Assembly (NCBI GenBank): GCA_032718475.1
Contig: JAUCBJ010008997.1
Coordinates: 1 to 27,987, forward strand
Length of the DNA: 27,987 nucleotides
From: Nemertoderma westbladi
Lineage: Eukaryota; Xenacoelomorpha; Nemertodermatida; Nemertodermatidae
Direction of reading: 5' to 3'
How positions within the stretch are numbered: position 1 is the stretch's first letter; each line of letters starts with the position of its first letter. A program made the translations under genes and the position numbers. This document shows, in pieces, positions 1 to 10,462 of the stretch. Below the pieces are notes generated by a model that was given only the letters and a program-made list of their open reading frames with translations, did no database searches and was not told the DNA's origin.

Positions 1-762
1 TACCTGACTCATGGAATCACTGCTGACTGATGATCATACATCCTGACTGCTGAAACATTGCAAACTCATAACAATCAGTGTTCAGTTGTTGTTTTATACT
101 GCTATTTACTGTCAGTTCTTCATAATATGGTTGATGAATAATTATATTTGGAATAACGAGAAATAACCCCGAAACCCAATATTCTTGATATACCGAAGGT
201 AAGAGAGAAAGGTTACAGATAAACGATTGTGACTTATGTTAAAGTGGTTTGAAGTGAATCTCATGTTATTTGATAGACCCTACATGAGTCAGTCTGTGTT
301 CCTTTTATATGTGATTAAAATCAGTGAAGATTGGCAGATTAGTGTGCAGTATTGTGCAGCATTGTGTATGAGTGAGTCTGTTAAAGAAGCAATTCCTAAA
401 GAATGCGCCATATATGTGAATTATAATTAAGCCATATCGTTGTGAGTAGTTTAAGTCATAACTCTGTTTATGTAGATAAAGCGCCACGTCCTAAAGGAAC
501 TGTTAATATTACCGAAGGTGAATAATATTGTCAGAGATTATATAATACTGTCAGTCGAATAATACATTAAGCTTACATAGCAATAAAATTAAACCGTCGA
601 ACCCAATCTCCCGGGAATATCCAGCGGGTGAATGGTCGCGCACGGATTGGTTTCGACTAGTGTAGTGAATCAAATACTTGTCATAGACTAAAAACCGATT
701 TAATATCTAGAAGACATCTTAATTTGGTGGGTTAAACTGCCAAAGGTCTGAAAGCGCGAACA
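1..762 (+). repeat. LTR-like repeat, copy d (left end outside window)
   Basis: Read on the + strand, this stretch aligns by eye with the reverse complement of 15520-16240 along its whole length. Shared blocks include an ACTGCTATTTACTGTC block near 100, a CGCCACGTCCTAAAGGAACT block near 481, a GTGAATGGTCGCGCAC block near 627, and the terminal AGCGCGAACA ending at 762. It carries a TATA-like TTATATGTGA near 305 and an AATAAA near 582, the order expected for U3, R and U5 of an LTR, and it ends in CA. No primer-binding site starting TGG is visible after 762, so it may be a solo LTR or a fragment. The LTR assignment is inference; the homology is directly visible. Short ORFs inside are not convincing genes. 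Confidence 0.6.
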
Positions 763-845
763 CCCAGTCATATAAAACCTACCTGGATCGTAAAAGGCCG
801 CACGCACTATCACGAGTATTGAAGGTTTTCAATAAATAACTGTAA

Positions 846-1215
846 TTTTCATGTTGGACCCACATTTACTACCAAGTGAAAAATAGCAATCTGGATTCAT
901 TTGAATCATCTAGAAAATACTTTCATTGGATTCCCTGTGTAATCAAATCTACATAGATTGTAAATCATGGCAAATAAATGAGTATTATATGAATCCGAAA
1001 AATGAAATTTTCATGTTGAACCAACATTCGGCACCCAGTGAAAAGTAGCATACCAGATAAACCATTCGTTAGGAAAATATGTCCATCACGTTCGCCACCC
1101 TTGAGAACCTTTATACGGTAGGTCGCAAATGATGGGTGACTGGTGCGTTTTAAAGATTCTGGATTATTGAAACTTTCATGGTGAACCCACTTTTTAAGTA
1201 CCCATTGGTTTTCAT
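846..1215. repeat. Degenerate tandem repeat, 162-165 bp period
   Basis: Three diverged copies start at TTTTCATGTTGGACC (846), TTTTCATGTTGAACC (1008) and CTTTCATGGTGAACC (1173). Copies 1 and 2 also share a CCAAGTGAAAA/CCCAGTGAAAA block about 30 bp in. The period is 162 then 165 bp. No coding potential is convincing; the minus-strand ORF across 965-1318 is explained by chance. 1216-1405 holds nothing I recognise. Confidence 0.5.
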
Positions 1216-1405
1216 GAAATATTTCGAAAACTGAGAAAGGTATGACAAAACCGATTGCATATTTGAAATCTCCATAAAATTTCAGATAAAATACAACAAC
1301 TTGATTGTCTTTATCCAAATATATAAACCACCACGATAACTTTGAAAAATCGACCCACTAATTTTTTGACTTTGCTGCCATTTGGCAGGCCGTATTTAAG
1401 TAGGC

Positions 1406-1812
1406 CATGCTACTACTTTTCCTGACCTGTTCCAATACACTATTACTTACCCTCGCCTGTTCCACTACACTACAACTCACCTAGACCGGTTCCACTATAC
1501 TACTACTTTACCCGACCTGTTACACTACACTTATACTTACCCCGACCTGTTTCGATACACTACTACTCACCCAAACCGGTTCCAATACACTGCTACTTAC
1601 CCCGACCTAGTCCACTACACTATTACTTATCCCGACCTGTTCCACTACACTACGGCTCACATAGACCTGTTCCCCTACACTATTACTTACCCCGACCTGT
1701 TCCAATATACTACTTCTTACCCCGACCTGTTCCACTACACTACAACTCACCAGAGCTGTTCCACTACACTATTACTTACCCCAACCTGTGCCAATATACT
1801 ACTACTTACCCC
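1406..1812. repeat. 30-bp minisatellite, first block
   Basis: Tandem units of about 30 bp, of the form TTCCACTACACTAC plus AACTCACCCAGACCGG alternating with TTCCAATACACTAT plus TACTTACCCCGACCTG. The alternation makes a 60-bp double unit. The block matches the last part of the larger array (about 4402-4807) almost unit for unit, so it belongs to a duplicated segment. Because 30 is a multiple of 3, arrays of this unit create open frames without being genes. Confidence 0.9.
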
Positions 1813-2025
1813 TATCTTCCGGTGAGGCACTTTTGTCTTTTGCAGTTCTCTTTCATTAATTAAGTATTAAGTTATTCATTTTTTTTATGTGGGATGTCTC
1901 TTTAAAACATTTTTTTTGTCTAAATTATTCAGAAATACGAAAATAATTATTTTTACCATGAAATTTAAGATCTTTTAATACTGTTTTATTATTGTATGAA
2001 AATTTTTGCATTTGTATTAAACTGA
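1813..2025 (+). repeat. AT-rich spacer between minisatellite and LINE, copy 1
   Basis: A 213-bp segment starting TATCTTCCGGTGAGGCAC, rich in T runs, separates the minisatellite from the LINE coding sequence. It recurs almost identically at 4808-5018. It could be LINE 5' sequence or the original flank that was duplicated together with the LINE. No ORF. Confidence 0.7.
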
Positions 2026-2486
2026 CCTATATAAGGAGCAGAAAGAGTCCCGACTCAAACAGACTACAGCGGCCAAGAATGCAGTTAAGGCTGCATCTAG
2101 GTCCCTGAACAGGCAGTACTCTGTTAATCTACAGGAGCAAATAAACCAACAGGTTGATGCCATCAATGATGCAGACGACAGCAGGCAATCATCCCAGGCA
2201 TGGAAATCGATCAACTTGCTTACTGGGCGGAAAAGCCAACCAACCACCAAGGTTAAGGCTGAATCACCAGCCGATTGCCTCAATGGTTGGAAGGCCCACT
2301 TTGAAAAGCTCCTCAATAATGACAGGGTATTGCCTGATAACTTTATAGAAGTAAAGGTGTCTGAGTCTGTACTCCCAGATATTCCCATTGGCGATATCTC
2401 CTTTGCAGAAGTGAAGGCTGCTGCAAAGAGCATTAAGACCAATCGTGCCAGTGGAGTAGATGGTGTTCCCCATGAGGTCTTTAAAA
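2026..2486 (+). pseudogene. LINE ORF fragment, copy 1 (breaks into minisatellite)
   Basis: The frame is open from about 2026 and encodes the region just upstream of and into the start of a non-LTR retrotransposon reverse transcriptase, including ASGVDGVPHEVFK near the end. It matches 5019-5478 with only a few differences. At 2051-2053 it has CGA where copy 2 has a TGA stop. After TTTAAAA at 2480-2486 the sequence passes straight into the 30-bp minisatellite, so the reverse transcriptase core and everything downstream are missing. The copy cannot be functional. Its flanks on both sides are minisatellite, which points to duplication of a minisatellite-plus-LINE segment rather than a separate insertion. 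Confidence 0.85.
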
Positions 2487-4807
2487 GTTCCACTACACTA
2501 CAAGTCATCAGACCTGTTCCACTACACTATTGATTACCCCGACCTGTTCCAATAGACTACTACTTACCCCGGCCTGTTCCACTACACTGCAACTCACCAG
2601 AGCTGTTTCACTACACTATTACTTACCCCGACCTGTTCCAATATAGTACTACTTACCCCTACCTGTTCCACTACACTACAACTCACCCAGACCGGTTCAA
2701 CTATACTATTACTTACCCCCGCCTGTTCCACTACACTACAACTCACCTAGACCGGTTCCACTACACTACTACTTATCCTGAGCTGTTCCAATACACTACG
2801 ACTCACCCTTACCGATTCAAACTACACTATTACTTACCCCGACCTGTTCCACTACACTACAACTCACTTCGACCGGTTCCACTACACTACAACTCACCAG
2901 ACCTGTTCCACTACACTATTACTTACCCCGACCTGTTCCACTACACTACAACTCAACTAGACCGGTTCCACTATACAATTACTTTCCTCAACCTGTTCCA
3001 CTACACTACAACTCACCAGACCTGTTCCACTACACTATTACTTTCCCCGACCAATACTCTACTACTTACCCAGACCGGTTCCAATACACTACTACTTTCC
3101 CCGACCTGTTCCACTACATAACAACTCACCCAGACCGGTTCCAATACACTATTACTTACCCCGACCTGTTCCACTACACTACAACTCACCCAGACCGGTT
3201 CCAATACACTATTACTTACCCCAACCTGTTCCACTACAATACAACTCACCATACCTGTTGCACTACACTACTACTTACCTCGACCTATTCCAATACACTA
3301 CTACTTACCCCGACCTGTTCCACTACACTACAACTCACCCAGACCGGTTCCAATACACTACTACTTACACCGACCTGTTACACTACATTACAACTCACCC
3401 AGACCGGTTCCAATACACTATTACTTACCCCGACCTGTTCCACTACACTACAACTCACCCAGACCGGTTCCAATACACTATTACTTACCCCGACCTGTTC
3501 CACTACACTACGACTCATCTAGACCGGTTCCAATACACTATTACTTACCCCGACCTGTTCCACTACAATACAACTCACCATACCTGTTGCACTACACTAC
3601 TACTTACCTCGACCTATTCCAATACACTACTACTTACCCCGACCTGTTCCACTACACTACAACTCACCCAGACCGGTTCCAATACACTATTACTTACCCC
3701 GACCTGTTCCACTACACTACGACTCATCTAGACCGGTTCCACTACACTAATACTTATCCTGACCTGTTCCACTATACTACAACTCACCTAGACCGGTTCC
3801 ACTACACTATTACATTCCCCGACCTGTTCCACTACAATACAACTCACCATACCTGTTGCACTACACTACTACTTTCCTCGACCTATTCCAATACACTACT
3901 ACTTACCCCGACCTGTTCCACTACACTACAACTCACCCAGACCGGTTCCAATACACTATTACTTACCCCGACCTGTTCCACTACACTACGACTCATCTAG
4001 ACCGGTTCAACTACATTACTACTTATCCTGACCTGTTCCAGTACACTACAACTCACCTAGACCGGTTCCACTACACTACTACTTTACCCGACCTGTTCCA
4101 CTACACTTCTACTTACCCCAACCTGTTTCGATGCACTACAACTCGCCCAGACCGATTCCAATACACTACTACTTACCCCGACCTAGTCCACTACAGCATT
4201 ACTTACCCGGACCTGTTCCACTACACTACGACTAACATAGACCTGTTTCACTACACTATTACTTACTCCGACCTGTTCCAATACACTACTACTTACCCCG
4301 ACCTGTTCCACTACACTACAACTCACCAGAGCTGTTCCACTACACTATTGCTTACCCCGACCTGTTCCAATACACTACTACTTACCCCTACCTGTTCCAC
4401 TGCACTACAACTCACCCAGACCGGTTCAACTACACTATTACTTACCCTCGCCTGTTCCACTACACTACAACTCACCTAGACCGGTTCCACTACACTACTA
4501 CTTTACCCGACCTGTTACACTACACTTATACTTACCCCGACCTGTTTCGATACACTACTACTCACCCAGACCGGTTCCAATACACTACTACTTACCCCGA
4601 CCTAGTCAACTACACTATTACTTACCCCGACCTGTTCCACTACACTACGGCTCACATAGACCTGTTCCCCTACACTATTACTTACCCCGACCTGTTCCAA
4701 TATACTACTACTTACCCCGACCTGTTCCACTACACTACAACTCACCAGAGCTGTTCCACTACACTATTACTTACCCCAACCTGTTCCAATATACTACTAC
4801 TTACCCC
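2487..4807. repeat. 30-bp minisatellite, main array (about 2.3 kb)
   Basis: Roughly 75 units of about 30 bp, alternating between a CCCAGACCGG-type and a CCCCGACCTG-type half to give a 60-bp double unit. Longer periodicity is also visible: a block with ACCATACCTGTTGCACTACA recurs at about 3249, 3578 and 3847, spacings of 329 and 269 bp. Open frames of 137-207 codons through this array encode a ten-residue repeat such as YTTTHPDRFQ and are artefacts of the 30-bp period. The array ends in the same spacer as the first block. Confidence 0.95.
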
Positions 4808-5018
4808 TATCTTCCGGTGAGGCACTTTTGTCTTTTGCAGTTCTCTTTCATTAATTAAGTATTAAATTATTCATTTTTTTTTATTTGGGATGTCTCTTTA
4901 AAAACATTTTTTTGTCTAAATTATTCAGAAATACGAAAATAATTATTTTTCCCATGAAATTTAAGATCTTTTAATACTGTTTTATTATTGTATGAAAATT
5001 TTTGCATTTGTATTAAAC
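4808..5018 (+). repeat. AT-rich spacer, copy 2
   Basis: Second copy of the spacer at 1813-2025, offset by about 2,995 bp, with small changes in T-run length. It leads into LINE copy 2. Confidence 0.7.
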
Positions 5019-6927
5019 GTATATAAGGAGCAGAAAGAGTCCTGACTCAAACAGACTACAGCGGCCAAGAATGCAGTTAAGGCTGCATCTAGGTCCCTGA
5101 ACAGGCAGTACTCTGTTAATCTACAGGAGCAAATAAACCAACAGGTTGATGCCATCAATGATGCCGACGACAGCAGGCAATCATCCCAGGCATGGAAATC
5201 GATCAACTTGCTTACTGGGCGGAAAAGCCAACCAACCACCAAGGTTAAGGCTGAATCACCAGCCGATTGCCTCAATGGTTGGAAGGCCCACTTTGAAAAG
5301 CTCCTCAATAATGACAGGGTATTGCCTGATAACTTTATAGAAGTAAAAGTGTCTGAGTCTGTACTCCCAGATATTCCCATTGGCGATATCTCCTTTGCAG
5401 AAGTGAAGGCTGCTTCAAAGAGCATTAAGACCATTCCTGCCAGTGGAGTAGATGGTGTTCCCCATGAGGTCTTTAAAATACCTGAGTGTTTAAAGCTCAT
5501 CTATCCCATCATAGTAGACATGTACCGAACAACAAGAGTCCCACAAGAAATGAAAACAAATAAGTTGGTGCCAGTTCCCAAGAAGGGCAACCTAACACTC
5601 TATGGTTCTTTTCGGGGAATCTCATTGATCTCGATTGCTGCAAAGCTATACAATAGGATTCTATTAAATCGCATCAGGGATCCCATTGAGAGACTGCTCC
5701 GTGGAAATCAGAATGGGTTCCGTAAAGGTCGTGGGACCATGGAGCCCATTTTGGCACTTAGAAGGATAATTGAAGAGTTATCAAAAAAGAAAGACAGGCA
5801 TCTGGCTGTTATCTTTGTTGACTTCTTCAAGGCCTTTGATTCAGTCTCTCGCTCACGTATGTTCAGCATACTTTCATTATATGGGATTCCTGATGAAATT
5901 ATTGCAGCAATCAGATCAGTATACGATGGTTCGACAACATTTGTGTCTACTGTTGACGGTGACACAGAACCATTTGAAGTGTTATGGGGCGTCCTCCAAG
6001 GAGACACACTTGCACCATTCTTGTTCATTATTGTGGTTGACTATGTTCTACGCATGTCCTTAGATCATTATAATGATGATGGGGTGATGATAACTCCACC
6101 TACTGGCTCCAGAAGTCGAGGAAATCCTGCCAAGTACCTAACAGATCTAGACTTTGCTGAAGGAGTACTATCAGAATCATTAGAGGGAGCCCAACGGCTC
6201 CTCAGCTCATTAGAACATGCTGCTTCTAGTGTTGGTCTTTTTATTAACTCCAGAAAGACCAAAATTCTGACAGTTAACTTTGAAAGTCCTCAGCAAGTCT
6301 CTGATCGGATGAGCATAAGCTCAAAGGATGGTATGCTTGAGCATGTGGACGACTTCTGTTACCTGGGATCATGGATCCGGAAGTCAGGTGAGGACCTTCG
6401 AATACGTAAGGGAAAGGCATGGGCAGCCTTGAATAGGCTTTCCAGGATTTGGAAGTCAGCGAGAATTAATCGGAAACTTAAGGTCCGATTATTTAGAGCA
6501 GCAGTAGTTCCAGTACTCCTCTATGGGAGTCCATGCTGGGCTCTAACTGCTGAGGATACCAAATCTCTGGATGGCACATTCACAAGAATGCTATGCCGGG
6601 TTCATTGTGTCAAGTACAATGCACACATCTCCAACCAGACACTATATAACATTAGAGGTGTCTCATTGGTTCCCCCAAGCTTGACACTAGAACAAAATCG
6701 CCCCTGCTTTTTTAGGACATTGCTTTCGCCGTGAGGACCAGCCAGTGCATAATCTTGTACTTTGGCAGCCTCATGGAGTAAATAAGCATGGTGGACAGCC
6801 CATGACTTTCTTGAGACGCATCTTAAAGGAAAGTGGTCTGGAAGATGCGGATGATCTAGCAAATGTCATGGGTGATAGGGAGTTGTGGCGGTGCAATTTT
6901 GTCGACAAGCCGGCACAGCATTCTTAA
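5019..6927 (+). pseudogene. Non-LTR retrotransposon (RTE-like LINE) reverse transcriptase, decayed
   Basis: The product would be a reverse transcriptase that copies LINE RNA at the target site. The frame runs from about 5019, has a TGA at 5043-5045, then is open from 5046 to 6734 (about 562 codons). Numbering from 5046, NGFRKGRGTMEP lies near residue 224, FVDFFKAFDSV (the first catalytic Asp region) near 257-267 and GVLQGDTLAPF near 315. The second catalytic box, normally F/YADD, reads FAEG near 370 and appears two residues short, so the enzyme should be dead. At the T run 6708-6713 the C-terminal frame shifts; it continues in another frame to a stop at 6925-6927. No endonuclease domain is present. 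RTE-like assignment rests on the C-terminal layout and the short-repeat tail; the clade is uncertain. Confidence 0.85.
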
Positions 6928-6977
6928 AAATGCAGCTGCAATGCAGCATGCCGATACTAGTAGTAGTAGTAGTATTA
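6928..6977 (+). other. LINE 3' end with (TAG)n tail
   Basis: After the last LINE stop there is a short untranslated stretch and then ACTAGTAGTAGTAGTAGTA. Ending in a short tandem repeat rather than poly(A) is common among RTE-type LINEs, so this probably marks the 3' boundary. Confidence 0.6.
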
Positions 6978-7033
6978 TTAAACTGAGGAAGTACTTACTT
7001 TAGTATCATCGCAAGCAACATTTAAAGGGATGT

Positions 7034-8036
7034 AGGACAATTGTCCGGGACCGAATTGTCCGGGACCGAATTGTCCTAGGACCAAATTATCCGGGACGGA
7101 ATTGTCCGGGACCGAATTATCCGGTTTCTGATAGCAACTTTTTAGTGAATGTTCTAGAACATTAGTAGAGATATTTTTTATGGTAGCTAGTGTTATTTAC
7201 TTGTTAGAACTTTTTGAAATTTTAAAAATACTGTATTTTTTTTAATTTTTGTTATTGGTAATTGTTGTTGGTATTGGTATTATTATATATTATTTATTAA
7301 GGTGTAGCTAGTGTTATTTTTACTAACTAGCATTTCCTTGAAATTATAAAAACACTTGTGAAAACATGATATTTCAGAATTAGGCCTAAACGGTTTCTGA
7401 TTATATTAATTATCAAAAATATTGATGATATTATAACAGTCCCTGAATGAGATCCAGCTATTATCTAGGATAACAACACATACAGTATACATACGCAATA
7501 TATATAAAAATCAGTTTTAAACATTTTAAATACATACTATTACTATGTTAGTAAATAATTCACAAGCTCCATAAAAACACCATAGCTACTATAACTAATA
7601 ATGTTATAAAAAAAAAGTAAAATATTTTTATTTTCAAAAAAATACTAGCTAGTAAAAAAAACACTAGCTACCATATAATAATATATATTAAGGTTCTACT
7701 ACATTCGCCATTATAGTATCAATTAAATTTGGTCTCGGACAATTCGGTCCCATTAATATGCATGTTTTGGAACCGAATTGTCCTAGGCAGTATCCGCACA
7801 ATTCCGTCCCGCAGAATTCGGTCCCGCAGAATTCGGTCCCGCAGAATTCGGTCCCGCAGAATTCGGTCCCGGACAATTCGATCCGGGACAATTCGGTCCC
7901 GGACAATTTGGTCCCGGATAATTCGGTCCCGGACAATTCAGTCCCAAAATACAAAATTAATGGGACCGAATTCTCCGGGACCGAATTGTCCGGGACTGAA
8001 TTGTCCGGGACCGAATTGACCGGACCGAATTGTCCT
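7034..8036. mobile_element. Foldback-like element made of 15-bp units
   Basis: The left array (7034-7124) repeats the 15-bp unit GGGACCGAATTGTCC. The right array (7731-7955) carries the reverse complement GGACAATTCGGTCCC in many copies, and 7963-8036 returns to the forward orientation. Inside, AT-rich arms also pair: GGTAGCTAGTGTTATTT near 7182 and GTGTAGCTAGTGTTATT near 7302 match the reverse complement of AACACTAGCTACC near 7660. Both extreme ends read AGGACAATT inward. No transposase ORF is visible; the two overlapping ORFs at 7729-8126 are translated repeats. This fits a non-autonomous foldback transposon, possibly with a second half-copy joined on the right. No target duplication is clear. 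Confidence 0.7.
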
Positions 8037-8133
8037 TCTTCCCAATTAAATACATTTTGGTGCGAGGAAAACTATTTCATCATAGTTTTTCAGTTATTCT
8101 CTCGACCCTTTAATTACGCTCGCTGAGGCATGG

Positions 8134-8382
8134 TTAATAAATAATTATTATTTTATATTCTGCTTTTCTGTATACATTAAAATTTACAAGATAATACAGT
8201 ACAAAACAATACAGTAGAACACCATACTGCACACGATACCATAGTTTAGGATAATACATTATATAACACCACAGAATACAAAACAATAGACTATAAGACA
8301 AGAAACTACAATACAATAGAGTCCAGGATAATAGATAAATAAATAAATATAATAAATACAGTACGAAATAATTTAAGATGTT
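8134..8382. repeat. AT-rich low-complexity sequence with ATACAGTA motifs
   Basis: Variants of AATACAGTA, ACAATA and AACACCATA recur irregularly without a fixed period. Similar motifs resume after the MITE near 8640-8690, so the MITE probably inserted into this tract. The minus-strand ORF at 8134-8316 is a by-product. Confidence 0.4.
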
Positions 8383-8386
8383 TTAA

Positions 8387-8614
8387 GGCCATGATACACC
8401 ACAGGAGCGGTGAGCGGCAGCGACGAGCGGCCGCGGCGAGCGGCCACTTTTTAAAAATAGAACACATTATTTTCTATGTGTGATGATACACCACAAATGG
8501 CCGCTGCCGCTCGCCGCTCCTATAGTGTATCATACCAAAAGTCGCCCTTCACAGCGGCCGCTCGCCGCGGCCGCCCGCCGCTGCCGCTCGCCGCTCCTGT
8601 GGTGTATCATGGCC
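8387..8614. mobile_element. MITE, 228 bp, TTAA target duplication (piggyBac-like)
   Basis: Both ends begin GGCCATGATACACC when read inward, and the inverted repeats continue for about 65 bp with few mismatches through GC-rich GAGCGG/GGCCGC motifs. TTAA flanks the element at 8383-8386 and 8615-8618. TTAA duplication is the hallmark of piggyBac-type transposition, so a piggyBac-like parent is the simplest inference. The terminal bases differ from the CCC start of the best-known piggyBac ends, so the superfamily is not certain. An inner palindromic segment near 8483-8533 repeats the ATGATACACCAC end, suggesting a nested or rearranged copy. Confidence 0.85.
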
Positions 8615-8699
8615 TTAAGATTTCTAGACAATAGTACAAAAAATAAAATACAGTAGTCTAGAACAGATACTAAAACTAGAGTACAATCTTGCTGGTGTC

Positions 8700-9180
8700 A
8701 CAACATCCTGGAGTCTCGATAGATAGTTTTGTACATAATAACATTTTGGAGTTTAAAAAAAATGAAATTTACGTTTACAGTGTATACGGTAATGTTAATT
8801 TAATTACAGTTTGAGTAGAATAATTGTTGAAATTCACATAATCATACTTGAAACCTTTCTTAAGAGAGTTTTTCTATTCGGCGATTAAAATCATTTCCGT
8901 CAGTTTTCTCATTTGAGTGCGTTACGTCTGTTACAATTGCATATGTCTTTCCGTTAAAATATATTGAATAGATGAACTGATAAATAAAATATGTGGATGA
9001 CGTTACATATGAAACGGAACATTTGAAATGAAATCGGTTATCATATAAAAGTCTTTCACCCGAGAAACTTATCAGATAGTTGGGATGATTTCTTTATTTT
9101 GATTTACACATTAATGGACATATAAAAAAATACAAAGATATATGTAGACTTGTTTATTTTATGTTAATGTTGAGAATTAA
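8700..9180. other. AT-rich non-coding sequence
   Basis: I see no ORF, repeat or RNA signal worth calling in this stretch. Confidence 0.5.
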
Positions 9181-9183
9181 CGT

Positions 9184-9700
9184 TCTAGCACCAAATTTTG
9201 GTGCTAGCACGAAATTTTGAAAATCCTTTCAATAGAATTGCTGGTGACAATTTATTTCTTGCGTTTTAGAGGTTTATGGCTATTCGGAATATATAATTAT
9301 CGAACTAGACATCTCAAACTTGAATTTTTCGGAAGTGGGTGCAAAATGTGGTGCTAGCACCAAATTTTGAAAACCATCAAATATATCAATTGATTGTGTC
9401 ACCTTGTTTCTTGCGTTATGCGGGTTTGTGAGGGTTCTGAATTCAATGGAATCAGTAAAAATTTCATAAGAGTTTTAAAACTTGTATTTTTCGCCGGTGG
9501 GTGAAAATTGTTGTGCCAGCACCAAATTTTGGAAGATAAGCAAATTGATCAGTAGATAGTATCATCTTGTTTCTTGCGTTATACGTGTTTATGATGGACT
9601 TAAATCCGATGGAATAAATAAAAAAAGCATTGGACATCGCAATCATGTAATTTTTGGTGATAGGTACGAAATTTGGTGCTAGTACCAAAATTTGCCATAT
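9184..9700. repeat. Degenerate tandem repeat, about 152-162 bp period
   Basis: Four copies are anchored by the palindromic GGTGCTAGCACC or its variants followed by AAATTTTG, at about 9199, 9351, 9512 and 9674. A second shared block, TTTCTTGCGTTATGCG and variants, lies about 60-70 bp after each anchor. A shorter trace (GGTGCTGCAATA) appears near 10031. Copies are diverged, so this is an old satellite or a decayed multi-copy element. Confidence 0.65.
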
Positions 9701-10273
9701 TACGCTTGAAAATACGAGTAGCAATGATCTGGCATATTAGAAATGTATTCCATTAGAATCAGCGCCCTAGAAAACCTGAAAATGTGAATTTATAGCATCG
9801 TATAAATGAATTAAAAATTTTGTGTTCTAACTGAAAAGTGCTGGTTACTTGTTTTTTTCACTTTTTTCTACGCAGAGAGGACTAAACAGCCATTTATAGT
9901 AATAATATCATTTTTAAATATTTTCCAATGTATTTTGCGCCCCAGAAAATCTGTATTGATATATGATATACAGGTAGCCGAAAAATGTTACTTTCAAATT
10001 TTGTGAAAATTGTGCACTACTTGTAATTTTGGTGCTGCAATATAACCACCCCAGTACATTTTTTCGAAATTTTTTTTTTCCGGTCGGATCCAGATTCGTG
10101 ATACCTACGTACAAACAAAAAATCAGACGTTTTCTTAGAAATTTGTAGGTTTTAGAGGGGGGTCAATATGACCCCCCCCCGGTATTTGTACAACACTTTA
10201 TAGCCCGGTACTAATAGGGGTCAAGGAATTAATTTCATAGGGAAATATTTTTAAAAATTAATTTTTTTTACAG
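9701..10273. other. AT-rich non-coding sequence before exon 1, with a G/C hairpin
   Basis: No gene is apparent. GGGGGGTC AATAT GACCCCCCCC at about 10155-10180 can fold into a strong short hairpin. The stretch ends in the polypyrimidine tract and TTTTACAG acceptor of the next exon. Confidence 0.45.
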
Positions 10274-10462
10274 AATGGATCTAGAACTAGAAGAATTACA
10301 TACCGGAAGTTTGGCAGAACTTTTAAGTCGGCGAACGTTGTTGGAGGAGACTTTCGTTGAGGCCGAAATAGTCAACATTGTAAATCCATTGAAAAATTGT
10401 GCTTCTAAAAAGGCTGACTCTAAGAGAGCCAAAGTATCGTACAACACTTTGGTATTCCTGTT
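10274..10462 (+). CDS. Host gene exon 1 of those visible, unidentified protein
   Basis: The exon lies between a T-rich TTTTTTTTACAG acceptor and a GTAAGTAT donor at 10463. Its ATG at 10275 may be the true start, with the acceptor belonging to a 5' UTR intron, or an internal Met. From that ATG there are 62 full codons plus two bases (TT) of the next. The peptide starts MDLELEELHTGSLAELLSRR, with an acidic, Leu-rich N-terminus, then a hydrophobic strand-like EAEIVNIVNPL at 30-39, a basic patch (K45, K46, K50, R51, K53) and a hydrophobic YNTLVFL at 56-62. TT plus the first base of exon 2 (A) makes TTA, Leu, keeping the frame. I do not recognise the family. Confidence 0.75.

Noticed and set aside
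965-1318. 117-codon minus-strand ORF
   Set aside because: It overlaps a degenerate tandem repeat and shows no recognisable domain or splice signal.
3258-4479. Long + strand ORFs encoding a ten-residue repeat
   Set aside because: They follow from a 30-bp minisatellite unit, a multiple of three. Start codons and frames repeat with the array and no splice or domain evidence supports a protein.
7034-8036. Simple two-armed foldback reading
   Set aside because: The right side returns to the forward orientation at 7963-8036, so a single pair of arms does not explain the whole element.
7688-8126. Overlapping ORFs on both strands over the 15-bp units
   Set aside because: They are translations of the 15-bp repeat (a multiple of three) and read as short repeated peptides.
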